Source: Haliea sp. E1-2-M8 (GTDB lineage Bacteria > Pseudomonadota > Gammaproteobacteria > Pseudomonadales > Halieaceae). From it: 64,000 bases of DNA. Positions 17,275 to 26,481 of the stretch are shown here, piece by piece; the stretch's first letter is position 1; each line of letters opens with the position of its first letter. The stretch is from assembly GCF_030649675.1 (NCBI RefSeq), contig NZ_JAUTDR010000003.1, positions 1-64,000 of the forward strand, read 5' to 3'. The translations under genes and the position numbers were made by a program. The notes beneath the pieces were generated by a model. That model had not been told where the DNA came from. It searched no databases and saw only the letters and a program-made list of their open reading frames with translations.

Positions 17275-20154
17275 TCAGGTATCCACAGCTAGCTCAACGC
17301 CGCTGAAGGTGTTGGCTTCGGCCTGGGTGTCCACAGCTGCAACAACCACCCGCTCGGGGTCTATTGCGCCCTCATTGACCAGGAAGCGCTCGCTGCTTGC
17401 GGCGCGTTCGCTGGCCAGCGCCTGCAGCGCACTGTCCGGCACCGGCCACTGGTCGCGCAGGATTCGAGCCTGCTGCAGCAACGAGGGTGCCGACTGCTCA
17501 GGGTCTTGCGCGGTGCCCGTATCCAGCGCGGCGTAACGTTCTGCAATTGCGCTTTTCCAGGCCTCGCTGCGCTGGCTGATGTCTTCTGTGGTCAGTCCCT
17601 GTTCCAGCAGGGTCTCCTGCAGCAACTGCTCCTGCAGGCGCGCCCGGTCAGTCTCCGGGTCTATCCGGCCACTGATAACCAGCCTCAGCGCCGGCCGCTG
17701 TTGCATGGCGGAGGCCAAATCGCGCAGCTTGGTCTGGCTGTGACTGTCGAGTTCACTGCCGCCGGCGGCGAAATCGACGGTCTGCAGATCCTCGCTGCTG
17801 CCAACCAGGCTGGCGAGCAAACTGAAGGGGGAGGTGATTGCCTTGGTTAGCAGGTTCACGAAGGCACCGGCGATAACGCTGCCGAGGCTGAATTTCGGGT
17901 TGTTGACGTCGCCGCTGACCGGAACTGCGAGGTCAATGACGCCCTTGCTGTCGGTCAGCAGGGCAATACCCAGCCGGAGCGGCAGATCGAGGGCCTTGTC
18001 GCTGGCTACCTGCTCGCCCAACTTGAGTTGCTCGATTACGATGCGGTTGTCGCCCTGCAGACGGTTGTTTTCCAGGCCATAACCCAGTTGCGCATTGAGC
18101 GTGCCGCGCTCAATGGCATAGCCGGCATAAGTCGCTGAGTAGGGCGTGAGGCGAGACATATCGAGACCGCGGAAATTCAGATCCAGATCCAGGGCCGGCG
18201 GCGACTGCAGGGGGCTGGCGGTGCCCGTCAGGGTAACCGGGGCGTAACCGTCGACCGAGCCTTTCAGGTCCACCTCCAGTGCTTCAGTGGGGTCGCTGTT
18301 CAAATTGGTGATGGTGCCGTCGAGCCCTCCAATGACGGTCCGGAACTGAATCGGCAGCGATTTGTCCTGAAAATCAAGGGCACTGTCGGCAATGAAGATT
18401 GCCGGAACGCTGAACTGCCACGGAGCCTGTTCCCCGGCACCGGCTTCAGGTTCGGCTTCCGCTGTTACTTCGGCTTCGGCTTCTGCTTCGGCTCCGGCCC
18501 CTGGTGCATCCTCCTCGGCCGCGCCGGCCTCCTCTTCCAGCAGGCGCTGGACATTGATGCTGCCATCTTCCTGGATGTGCAGGCGACCCTCGTAACCCTC
18601 CAGATGCAGTTCTGCCAGGTTGATGCTGCGTTCCTGCATGGCTACTGCCAGCCCCTTCCAGTGCAGGTTATCCCAGCGCGTCAGGGCGTCCTCGGCGCCC
18701 TGCAGGACCACGGCAAAGTCGGCCACAGCTCCGTCCACCGCCACTGTCGCGGGCTGAAATTCGGCCAGCGTGATGCGACCCGAGCTGCGCGCCTCGCCGC
18801 TGCTGATTTCGGCGCGCAGGATTGACGGCAGGTTGGGGCCAAACCAGGCCAGTGGCAGCCCCTCCAGGGCAAAGTCGAGTTCCGCGTTGCCGGCGCCCGG
18901 GTCCACGCTGCCCTCGACATCCAGGCTGGCGAGCTGGTTGATCTGCAGGGACAGGGTCAGGGGGCTGGCGCCCCGGGTAGGCCAGTGCAGATCGCGCAGC
19001 TCCGCGGTCAGCGGCCGGACCGTGAGCAGGCCCGGCTCGGTAAACTCGCTACGCCAGGCCACTTCACTGTTGCGCAGTTCAAACAGGCCCAGCTGCAAGC
19101 GCCAGGGGGAATCCGTGGCCGTTTCGCTTTCGTCTTCCGCTGCTGGCATTGCGAACAGTTCCGCCAGACTCACCTGGCCCCCCTCGCTCCAGCCGCGCAG
19201 GTTCAGGCCATCCGCTGTCATGCGCCCAAGACCGAGCATCTGCTGGCTGCCGTCAACGCTGATGTCGGCCAGTCTCAGGGTCGCCAGTGCCACTCCGGTA
19301 TCCGGCAACCGCTCGCCGTCGCGAGGACTGATCCGGGTATCGATGAGCTCGATGTTGCCGTCGGTCACTGTGTAATCCAGAGTGTCCTGCCAGGAGGCGC
19401 TGTACTGCAGGGACAGGTTGAGACGGCTGCTGTCGAGTTCGAACGCGAGCCAGGGCTCGGCGAAGCGCCAGACCGGACGCAGGTCAATATCGTCCAGCTC
19501 CAGGCTGCCCGCGCTGCTCGCGGAAGCGATGGACAGATCCCCCTGCCACTGCAGCTGCCCGCCACCCTCGCCACGGGCCTGGAGGCGATAGGGTTGGCCC
19601 GCTTCAGCTACAGTGGAGAGGTCGGTGACTGCCAGTTGCAGGCCGTCCAGGTGGGTATTGTAGCCATCCGGATGCTGGTGGTCGCTGACTTCGATCCGCT
19701 CCGCGCTCAGCCGCAGGGCGCCGATGGCAAGCGCCGGTAGCTCACCGGAGCCGGTGTCCGTTGGGGGCTCCTCTTCTGCCTCAGGGGGCGATGCCAGCAG
19801 GTCGCTGATATTGAAACTGCCGTCGGCATTGCGCTGCAAGTGGAGGTAGAGCTCTTCCAGGGCCAAGGTATCGAGTGCCAGGCCCGGCTGGGTCAGGGTG
19901 GCAAGGGAAAGATTGACCTCGGCCCGGTCGAAATCCAGGAAGCGGCTGCCGTCCGGCTCGGCCAGGGCTCCCTTGCGAATTTCCAGCGCCAGGGTGAATG
20001 GGTTGAACAGAACCAGCTCCGCGGTGAGGTCGCGCCCCCAGTACTCTTTTGCCAGCCAGGGCGGCAGGAAATTCAGGGCCGGCAGCAGAATCAGGAAGGT
20101 AATGGCGAGATAGGCGGCGTAGGCGTAAACCAGGCCTCGAATCGCGGTTCGCAC
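17275..20154 (-). CDS. DUF748 (AsmA-like) envelope protein
   Basis: A 959-residue protein with an N-terminal membrane anchor (YAAYLAITFLILLPAL) and a long periplasmic beta-rich part of the DUF748/AsmA type, related to bridge-like lipid-transfer proteins. Typical are LTAELVLFNPFTLALEIRKG near the N-terminus and the domain pair around DLKGSVDGYAPVTLTGTASP and IAGAFVNLLTKAITSPF. A Glu/Ala-rich low-complexity stretch of about 30 residues (18420-18510) sits mid-protein. The C-terminal about 150 residues (SQTKLRDLASAMQQRP, LRLVISGRIDPETDRAR) resemble an OmpA/TPR-like tail common in the family. The GTG at 20154 has AAGGAG upstream. A role in envelope lipid handling is inferred from family only. Confidence 0.85.
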   Translation of the reverse strand: MRTAIRGLVYAYAAYLAITFLILLPALNFLPPWLAKEYWGRDLTAELVLFNPFTLALEIRKGALAEPDGSRFLDFDRAEVNLSLATLTQPGLALDTLALEELYLHLQRNADGSFNISDLLASPPEAEEEPPTDTGSGELPALAIGALRLSAERIEVSDHQHPDGYNTHLDGLQLAVTDLSTVAEAGQPYRLQARGEGGGQLQWQGDLSIASASSAGSLELDDIDLRPVWRFAEPWLAFELDSSRLNLSLQYSASWQDTLDYTVTDGNIELIDTRISPRDGERLPDTGVALATLRLADISVDGSQQMLGLGRMTADGLNLRGWSEGGQVSLAELFAMPAAEDESETATDSPWRLQLGLFELRNSEVAWRSEFTEPGLLTVRPLTAELRDLHWPTRGASPLTLSLQINQLASLDVEGSVDPGAGNAELDFALEGLPLAWFGPNLPSILRAEISSGEARSSGRITLAEFQPATVAVDGAVADFAVVLQGAEDALTRWDNLHWKGLAVAMQERSINLAELHLEGYEGRLHIQEDGSINVQRLLEEEAGAAEEDAPGAGAEAEAEAEVTAEAEPEAGAGEQAPWQFSVPAIFIADSALDFQDKSLPIQFRTVIGGLDGTITNLNSDPTEALEVDLKGSVDGYAPVTLTGTASPLQSPPALDLDLNFRGLDMSRLTPYSATYAGYAIERGTLNAQLGYGLENNRLQGDNRIVIEQLKLGEQVASDKALDLPLRLGIALLTDSKGVIDLAVPVSGDVNNPKFSLGSVIAGAFVNLLTKAITSPFSLLASLVGSSEDLQTVDFAAGGSELDSHSQTKLRDLASAMQQRPALRLVISGRIDPETDRARLQEQLLQETLLEQGLTTEDISQRSEAWKSAIAERYAALDTGTAQDPEQSAPSLLQQARILRDQWPVPDSALQALASERAASSERFLVNEGAIDPERVVVAAVDTQAEANTFSGVELAVDT

Positions 20155-20233
20155 GGTGCAGTCTCCTTGCGCGTCAGTGGGCGGCTATCTCCTTACTATA
20201 GTCAAGTGGGCGCCCGCGGGCACCTGCACGGGC

Positions 20234-21232
20234 TCAGAGTCCCTTGCGATAGGTATACGGGGTGACGCCGGTCCAGCCCTTGAAGGCGCGGATGAAGGCG
20301 CTGGATTCGGAGAACCCCGAACGGCAGGCGATGTCCTCTATCGAAAGCCCCTGTTTGCCCAGAAAGTGGAGGGCCGTGTCACGCCGCAGCTGGTTCTTGA
20401 TATCCTTGAAGGTGGTGCCTTCGGCGGACAGGCGTCTACGCAGGGTCTGCGGGTGGATCTCCAGGGATTCGGCCACGGCACCCAGCTCCGGCATCTCATG
20501 CAGGCTGTGGCGTACCTGGTCGCGGACCCGTGCGGTCCAGCTGTTGCGCTGAAAATCCTGGGTCAGCATCATCAGCACCGGATGCCGCAGATAGTGGCGC
20601 AGGCTCTGTTCGGTCTGGGTGATACGCTTGTCCATCAGGGCTGCCGAGAACACCAGTTCGCAGTACCCGGCGTCGAAGTGTACGGGGTTGGCGAGGAACA
20701 TGTGCCGATAGTCCTCCGGCCGTGCCGCTGCAGGATAGGCCAGATTGACTGCCTGCAGCGGCAGGTGTTCCTGTACCAGCCAACTGCCAAAGCGGTGGGC
20801 ATTGAATAGCATCAGTTCCACCGGGTACGGCTTTGGCGGTGCCTGTGCGCCCTGCTGCAATCGCAGCCGTACCTCGTCGGTTTCCTCGACCAACGCGGGG
20901 AAGGGTGCTGACTCAAACAGCTGGAAAAATCGGCAATAGCGATTGAGGGCCTGCCCCAGGGTTTCACAGCCGATGACCGCGTGGCACATCATCGACCAGG
21001 TGCCGATAGGAAGGCGCCGGCTGGTATAGCCAAGGGCCTCGTCGTTCATGGCCAACATGGTGCTGACCTGCAGGTCGGCGAAGCGTTCGATGGAAATGCG
21101 CGCGCCCTCTTCCAGCAGCAGGCGGGGGGAAATCCGGTTCTTGCGCAGCAGCTGCATCGGATCGAGGCCGATGGCTACGGTATTGCGCAGTACCGCGCGG
21201 GCAAAGTAGACCGATATCGAGAGTTCCCGCAC
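20234..21232 (-). CDS. AraC family transcriptional regulator
   Basis: A 332-residue regulator with an N-terminal arabinose-binding-like domain (DUF4066 type; AIGLDPMQLLRKNRI, CETLGQALNRYCRFFQLF) and C-terminal double HTH (EIHPQTLRRRLSAEGTTFKD, then SIEDIACRSGFSESSAFIRA). Regulators of this type often control acyl-CoA catabolic clusters such as the one starting at 22540. The GTG start directly follows the TGA of the upstream GGDEF gene, so the two are co-translated. Confidence 0.92.
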   Translation of the reverse strand: MRELSISVYFARAVLRNTVAIGLDPMQLLRKNRISPRLLLEEGARISIERFADLQVSTMLAMNDEALGYTSRRLPIGTWSMMCHAVIGCETLGQALNRYCRFFQLFESAPFPALVEETDEVRLRLQQGAQAPPKPYPVELMLFNAHRFGSWLVQEHLPLQAVNLAYPAAARPEDYRHMFLANPVHFDAGYCELVFSAALMDKRITQTEQSLRHYLRHPVLMMLTQDFQRNSWTARVRDQVRHSLHEMPELGAVAESLEIHPQTLRRRLSAEGTTFKDIKNQLRRDTALHFLGKQGLSIEDIACRSGFSESSAFIRAFKGWTGVTPYTYRKGL

Positions 21233-22408
21233 TCAGCGCCCTGCCGTATTGCCGCTGAGTTGGATGGGACGGTGCTCCACTGCTGCCACCCGGTTGCGGC
21301 CGCCGCGCTTGGCCAGCTGCAGAGCCAGCCCGGCGTCCTTGCACAACCGGTCGAGACTCACCGCACCCAGCGCCTCGGCAACACCCAGACTGACCGTCAC
21401 CGTCAGCGGCTGGTCGTCCACCTGCAGTGAAGCATCCGCAAGACGGTTGCGGATGCGTTCCGCCAGTTTCCGCGCTGCGGCCAGGTCCGAATTGGGCAGG
21501 ATCACCAGAAAGGTATCGCCGTCATAGCGCGAGAGAACATCGCTGGCACGGCACTCGACTTCCAGGCACTGGGAGACCTGCTGCAACACCTTGTCCCCGG
21601 TGTCTGCGCCGAAGTGGTCGTTAAGCCGCTGCAGGTGGTCGACATTGAGCATCACCGCCGCGGTGGGCTGGTCGTGGCGGTCGGCGCTGGCAAGTGTTAC
21701 GTGCAGGGCTTTTTCCAGCCCCCGTCTATTGAGCAGGCGGGTCAGGGGGTCCAGGGTTGTCAGGCGCAGCAGTTGCTGGCGCTGGTCGACCAATATGCTG
21801 GCCAGGAAGCCAATGCCCACCAGCGCATGAGCACCACTCTGCAGGGCATGGGCAGCCCCGGTGGCGGTAGCGGAGTCAACCCCGGCGGGGAACATGGTCA
21901 GGACAAAAGCCAGCATGGCTGCGGACATGGCCAGACCGCCGACCGCGACAATACCGTCACCTGCGTTGTGCGAACGCCAGCCCCGGGTACCGGAAATGGC
22001 GGCCAGCGCCATCCAGAACAGCGTCGTGGTGGCTGCATAGACCTGCAGCATGGGTGCCGGTTCGAGAAAGAATACTGCCAGGCAGGCCCCGGTGCAGCCG
22101 AGGCCCATGGCATAGCGGCCGCGGTGCATGTCCGAGCGCTGCATGATCGCCAGCAACAGCAGATAGCTGCTGATCATGGCCGCCACCGCGGGTACATTGA
22201 CCGCCACCGAGAGGCTGGCGACTTCCGCCACCGTGAAAGCGATCCAGGCCAGCAGCGCGGTCATGAAATAGACGCTGTAGAACCCCAGCCCCGCTGGCGG
22301 CCGGGCAGCATTGCTCAGGGCATACAGGACTATCAACTGGGCACATACCAGGGCGCTGGCCAGGCCGTAGTGGGCGAAGAGGATAGTGTCGGTAAAACTG
22401 CTCTGCAT
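21233..22408 (-). CDS. Membrane GGDEF-domain protein with degenerate active site
   Basis: A 391-residue protein: about six or seven N-terminal hydrophobic segments (residues 1-190), then a GGDEF domain (LTTLDPLTRLLNRRGLEKAL onward). The signature that is normally RYGGDEF reads RYDGDTF, and the metal-binding block reads MLNVDHLQRLND where MLDIDHFK is usual. With the signature Glu and the first Asp replaced, cyclase activity is unlikely; it may bind GTP or c-di-GMP or act as a sensor. It is the first gene of an operon with the AraC regulator and is divergent from the acyl-CoA dehydrogenase gene. Confidence 0.88.
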   Translation of the reverse strand: MQSSFTDTILFAHYGLASALVCAQLIVLYALSNAARPPAGLGFYSVYFMTALLAWIAFTVAEVASLSVAVNVPAVAAMISSYLLLLAIMQRSDMHRGRYAMGLGCTGACLAVFFLEPAPMLQVYAATTTLFWMALAAISGTRGWRSHNAGDGIVAVGGLAMSAAMLAFVLTMFPAGVDSATATGAAHALQSGAHALVGIGFLASILVDQRQQLLRLTTLDPLTRLLNRRGLEKALHVTLASADRHDQPTAAVMLNVDHLQRLNDHFGADTGDKVLQQVSQCLEVECRASDVLSRYDGDTFLVILPNSDLAAARKLAERIRNRLADASLQVDDQPLTVTVSLGVAEALGAVSLDRLCKDAGLALQLAKRGGRNRVAAVEHRPIQLSGNTAGR

Positions 22409-22539
22409 CGGTGGTTACGGCTCTGGGTACTGGCCCTGTCAGTTTAGGTCAATTTATTTGTCGGCACGGGTCATTGCTGGTGCTGGCTCCGCTGAACATA
22501 CTGGTGGATGTTGATTTTTATCCGTCAGAGGCAACTGCC

Positions 22540-23715
22540 ATGCTGCAACGCGACTTTACCGACGAACAGAACATGTTCCGGGATGCTTATCGCAGATTCC
22601 TCGCTGCCGAGATTGTGCCACATATGGAGTCCTGGCGAGAGGCCGGAATCGTCGATCGTTCCGCTTTCCGCAAAGCCGGTGACCAGGGGTTCCTTATGGT
22701 CTGGCCGGAGGAGAAGTACGGCGGCATGGGAGATCCCGATTTCCGCTTTGAGCAGGTGATCATCGAGGAGACGGCCTACGCCAGGGCAGGGGACTGGTAC
22801 AGTACCCTGCACAGCCGCCTGGTTGGCCCCTACTTTACCCGCTTCGGCAGCGAGGAGCAGTGTCAGCGCTTCCTGCCCGGCTGCGTCAGCGGCGAGACCA
22901 TCCTGGCTATCGCCATGACCGAACCGGACGCCGGCAGCGACCTGGCCGGCATGCGCTCCACCGCGGTGGAAGCGGACGACCACTGGGTTGTGAACGGCTC
23001 CAAGACCTACATCTCCAATGGCATCAATGCCGACGTGGTGATCGTGGCGGCCAAGACCGACCCCGAGAACAACCCGCACCACATGACCCTGTTCATTGTC
23101 GAACGCGGCATGGAGGGCTTTGAACGCGGCCGCAACCTGAAGAAGATGGGGATGAAGGCCCAGGATACTTCCGAGCTGTTCTTCAGCGACGTCAAGGTGC
23201 CCAAGGCCAATGTGCTGGGCGAGCCCGGCAAAGGGTTTATTTACCTGATGGAAGGCCTGGCAGAGGAACGCCTGATTGGAGCCTGCGGCTATCTGTCCGC
23301 GGCCCAGCTTTCCTGGGACCTGACCGCCGATTTCGTGCGCGAGCGCAAAGTCTTTGGCAAGCCGCTGGCGGCCTTCCAGAATACCCAGTTCAAGCTGGCC
23401 GAGATGCGTACCCAGCTCGATATAGCACAAATTTATGTCGACCAGTGTGTGCGGGCGTTCAATAATGGCGCCCTGACAGCGGTGGATGCAGCCAAGGCCA
23501 AGCTGGTCACCAGCGAACTGCAGGTGGCTGCTGCGGACCTGGGGGTGCAGCTGCACGGCGGTGCCGGTTACATGGATGAGTATCCGATCAGCCGCCAGTG
23601 CACGGACGCCAAGGTCGCGACCATTTACGCAGGCAGTTCCGAGATCATGAAAATCATCATCAGCCGCGACTGTCTGTCGGACAAATACACAGCGTTCAAC
23701 ACGCGCAATTTCTGA
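22540..23715 (+). CDS. Acyl-CoA dehydrogenase
   Basis: A 391-residue FAD acyl-CoA dehydrogenase of the long/branched-chain group. Motifs: AMTEPDAGSDLAGM, VNGSKTYISNG, RKVFGKPLAAFQNTQFKLAE, LHGGAGYMDEY and IYAGSSEIMKIIISR. The Glu of GLAEERLI fits the catalytic-base position known from LCAD/isovaleryl-CoA dehydrogenases. The ATG at 22540 was chosen because AGAGG lies upstream and the family N-terminus (LQRDFTDEQNMFRDAYRRF) starts there. It is the first gene of a seven-gene block running to 29654 and would introduce the alpha,beta double bond. Confidence 0.94.
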   Translation: MLQRDFTDEQNMFRDAYRRFLAAEIVPHMESWREAGIVDRSAFRKAGDQGFLMVWPEEKYGGMGDPDFRFEQVIIEETAYARAGDWYSTLHSRLVGPYFTRFGSEEQCQRFLPGCVSGETILAIAMTEPDAGSDLAGMRSTAVEADDHWVVNGSKTYISNGINADVVIVAAKTDPENNPHHMTLFIVERGMEGFERGRNLKKMGMKAQDTSELFFSDVKVPKANVLGEPGKGFIYLMEGLAEERLIGACGYLSAAQLSWDLTADFVRERKVFGKPLAAFQNTQFKLAEMRTQLDIAQIYVDQCVRAFNNGALTAVDAAKAKLVTSELQVAAADLGVQLHGGAGYMDEYPISRQCTDAKVATIYAGSSEIMKIIISRDCLSDKYTAFNTRNF

Positions 23716-23737
23716 ACAACCGTAGCAGGAGAACAGC

Positions 23738-24511
23738 ATGGAACTCGCAGGAAAAGTAGCAATCATCACCGGCGGCGCCTCAGGGCTTGGCCGCGCCACC
23801 GTGGAGGCCTACGTCGCCAAGGGTGCGAAAGTCGCAATTTTTGACCTCAATGAAGACAACGCCAAAGAGGTCATTGGCCAGCTGGGTGAGGACAAGGTCG
23901 CGTTCTGGAGTGTCAACGTGGCCGATGAAAACGTGGTCCGTGAGGCCGTGGCCGGCGTGGTCGAGAAGTTTGGCGCCGTGCACATCTGCAACAACTACGC
24001 CGGCATCGGCAGCGCCTGCAAGACCCTGGGCAAGAATGGTCCATTCCCGCTGGACCAGTTCATGCCGATCATCAATGTGAATCTGGTGGGAACATTCAAC
24101 GTCTCGCGTTTCGCCGCCGAGCAGATGGCGAAGAACGAGCCTATCAACGACGACGGTGGCCGCGGCGTGATCATCAACACGGCCTCCATCGCAGCGATGG
24201 AAGGCCAGGTAGGGCAGTTGGCCTACAGCGCCAGCAAGGGCGGCATAGTTGGCATGACCCTGCCCATGGCCCGCGACCTGGCCAGCTACGGCATTCGCGT
24301 CAACACCATCGTCCCGGGCCTGATCCACACCCCGCTGTTTGAGATGATCCCGGAAGAAGCCTACAAGTCTTTGGAGAGCAGTGTTTGCTACCCGCGCCGC
24401 CTGGGCAAGGCCTCGGAGATCGCGCATCTGTCGGTTTTCATTGCGGAGAACGACTACGTCAACGGCGAGTGCATCCGTCTCGACGGTGCCATCCGCATGC
24501 AGCCGCGCTGA
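23738..24511 (+). CDS. SDR oxidoreductase, 3-hydroxyacyl-CoA dehydrogenase type II-like
   Basis: A 257-residue short-chain dehydrogenase. It has the cofactor motif TGGASGLG, NNYAG in place of NNAG, and the catalytic YSASK. The PGLIHTPLFEMIPEEAYKSL region and length match HSD17B10-type 3-hydroxyacyl-CoA dehydrogenases, which oxidise 3-hydroxyacyl-CoA with NAD+, including branched and steroid-related ones. AGGAG precedes the ATG. It sits 22 bp after the acyl-CoA dehydrogenase gene and 12 bp before the racemase gene, clearly in the same operon. Confidence 0.9.
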   Translation: MELAGKVAIITGGASGLGRATVEAYVAKGAKVAIFDLNEDNAKEVIGQLGEDKVAFWSVNVADENVVREAVAGVVEKFGAVHICNNYAGIGSACKTLGKNGPFPLDQFMPIINVNLVGTFNVSRFAAEQMAKNEPINDDGGRGVIINTASIAAMEGQVGQLAYSASKGGIVGMTLPMARDLASYGIRVNTIVPGLIHTPLFEMIPEEAYKSLESSVCYPRRLGKASEIAHLSVFIAENDYVNGECIRLDGAIRMQPR

Positions 24512-24523
24512 GGGACCGCTGTC

Positions 24524-25660
24524 ATGGGTCCTTTGAACGGCTTCACCGTGATCGAGCTTGGGGGCATCGGCCCCGCGCCGATGGGCGGCATGATACTCGC
24601 GGACATGGGTGCGGAGGTGATCCGCATCGAGCGGGCCAACGGCACCGATCCCAAGCAGATGCGCGACGTCAGCGCCCGCGGCAAGAAGTCCGTGGTGCTC
24701 AACCTGAAGCAGCCTGAAGGGGTGGAGACCCTGCTGCGGATGATCGAGAACGCGGACGTGCTCATCGACCCCTATCGCCCGGGCGTCTGCGAGAAGCTGG
24801 GCCTGGGGCCCGAGGTCTGCCTGCAGCGCAACCCGCGCCTGGTTTTCGCGCGGATGACCGGCTGGGGCCAGGAGGGCCCCCTGGCGCACGCAGCCGGGCA
24901 CGATATCAATTACATTTCCCTTACCGGGGCGCTGTTCGCCACCGGTCGCCGCGGCGAGAAACCGGTGCCGCCCCTCAACCTGGTCGGCGACATGGGCGGT
25001 GGCGGCATGCTGCTGGTCAACGGTGTGCTGGCGGCGTTGCTGGAGACCGCAAGCTCCGGCAAGGGCCAGGCGATTGATGTGGCGATGGTCGATGGCGCCG
25101 CCCAGTTGATGTGGATGTTCCACGGCTTCCAGGCCATAGGAGGCTGGGACGCCAGCCAGCGCGGAGCCAACCTGCTGGATGGTGCGGCCCACTTCTACGA
25201 TACCTATGAGTGCGCCGACGGCCAGTTCATCTCGGTGGGCTCGATCGAACCGCAGTTCTACGCCCTGCTGAAGCAGCTCGCGGAACTGCCGGAGGAAGAG
25301 TTCGGCAATCAGAACGACCCGGCCCTGTGGCCGGAACTCACGGACAAGCTGGCCGCGGTTTTCAAGCGCAAGACCCAGGCACAGTGGTGCGAGATCATGG
25401 AGGGCACCGACGTCTGCTTTGCGCCGGTACTGTCGTTCATGGACGCGCCCAGCCATCCCGCCAACGTCGCCCGCAACACCTATATTGAAGTGGACGGGGT
25501 CACCCAGCCCGCACCCGCGCCCCGCTTCAGCCGCACACCGTCCACGGTTTCCCATGGCCCACACAGCCTCGGGCAGGACACCGAGGCTACGCTGGCAGCG
25601 ATGGGGTTCGCGGAAAGCGAAATCAAGCAGTTGCTGGAATCCGGCACCCTGGGCCGATAA
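24524..25660 (+). CDS. amacr: Alpha-methylacyl-CoA racemase (CoA-transferase family III fold)
   Basis: A 378-residue family III enzyme. AMACR-specific catalytic residues are present at the same numbers as in the Mycobacterium enzyme MCR: His126 in AAGHDINYISLTG and Asp156 in NLVGDMGGGG. The N-terminus (IELGGIGPAPMGGMILADMGAEVIRI) is typical. AMACR epimerises 2-methylacyl-CoAs so that the S form can enter beta-oxidation, as needed for isoprenoid chains, pristanate or sterol side chains. This gives the surrounding block its likely substrate class. The symbol is used in its generic sense. Confidence 0.9.
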   Translation: MGPLNGFTVIELGGIGPAPMGGMILADMGAEVIRIERANGTDPKQMRDVSARGKKSVVLNLKQPEGVETLLRMIENADVLIDPYRPGVCEKLGLGPEVCLQRNPRLVFARMTGWGQEGPLAHAAGHDINYISLTGALFATGRRGEKPVPPLNLVGDMGGGGMLLVNGVLAALLETASSGKGQAIDVAMVDGAAQLMWMFHGFQAIGGWDASQRGANLLDGAAHFYDTYECADGQFISVGSIEPQFYALLKQLAELPEEEFGNQNDPALWPELTDKLAAVFKRKTQAQWCEIMEGTDVCFAPVLSFMDAPSHPANVARNTYIEVDGVTQPAPAPRFSRTPSTVSHGPHSLGQDTEATLAAMGFAESEIKQLLESGTLGR

Positions 25661-25687
25661 CCGAAGCGTCACCAACGAGGAGCAACC

Positions 25688-26470
25688 ATGGCCAATTATG
25701 AAACAGTGACGGTAGCACGGCATGACCAGGTCGCCCTGGTTACCCTCAATCGGCCTGACAGTCTCAACGCCTTCAATGCCGCCCTGCGTCACGATCTGTT
25801 GCAGGCAGTGCGGGAAGTCAATGCAGACGACACTGTACGTGTCGTGGTTCTGGCCGGGGCGGGCCGGGCTTTCTGCGCCGGTGCCGATCTTTCGGAAGTG
25901 GCGGGCGACGATTTCGATGTCGAAAAGCAGCTGAACTCCGAGTACAAGCCGGTGCTGATGGCAATTACCGACGCGCCCAAACCCTGGATCAGTGCGGTCA
26001 ACGGGGCCGCGGCCGGCGTGGGCAGCTCCTTTGCCATGGTCTGTGACCTCACGGTAATGGCGGAAAACGCTTACATGTATCAGGCCTTTGCGGCCATCAG
26101 CCTGGTGCCCGACGGTGGCGCCACCTGGCATCTGGTGCGCACCCTCGGCCGCAAGCGCGCCTACGAGCTGATTGTGTCCGGCGAAAAGCTGCCCGCGGTC
26201 CGCTGCCGGGAGCTGGGGCTGTGCAATCGCGTGGTGCCGGCGGAGTCGTTGCTGGAGGATACCTTGCAGTGGGGGCAAGAGCTGGCGGGCAAGGCGCCGC
26301 TGGCCCTGCGCCACGCCAAGGCGGCACTCAACTTTGCCATCGAACACAATGTCGACGACAGCATTTCCGAGGAGGCCCGGCTGCAGGCCATCTGCATCGC
26401 CAGTGCCGATGCGCGCGAGGGGGTAACGGCCTTTGTCGAAAAGCGCGCCCCCGTATGGCAAGGCAAATAG
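25688..26470 (+). CDS. Enoyl-CoA hydratase/isomerase (PaaG-like)
   Basis: A 260-residue crotonase-fold enzyme. The oxyanion block is AGRAFCAGADLSEV; the second block is NGAAAGVGSSFAMVCDL. The active-site region reads SLVPDGGATW, with Asp where PaaG-type isomerases carry their catalytic residue, so double-bond isomerisation is at least as likely as hydration. RBS GAGGAG is upstream. It is fourth in the catabolic block and is followed after 11 bp by a second crotonase gene. Confidence 0.9.
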   Translation: MANYETVTVARHDQVALVTLNRPDSLNAFNAALRHDLLQAVREVNADDTVRVVVLAGAGRAFCAGADLSEVAGDDFDVEKQLNSEYKPVLMAITDAPKPWISAVNGAAAGVGSSFAMVCDLTVMAENAYMYQAFAAISLVPDGGATWHLVRTLGRKRAYELIVSGEKLPAVRCRELGLCNRVVPAESLLEDTLQWGQELAGKAPLALRHAKAALNFAIEHNVDDSISEEARLQAICIASADAREGVTAFVEKRAPVWQGK

Positions 26471-26481
26471 GAGGCAGGGAC

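Noticed and set aside
23780-26461. 893-codon - strand open frame opposite the beta-oxidation block
   Set aside because: It spans four clear + strand genes and shows no family features.
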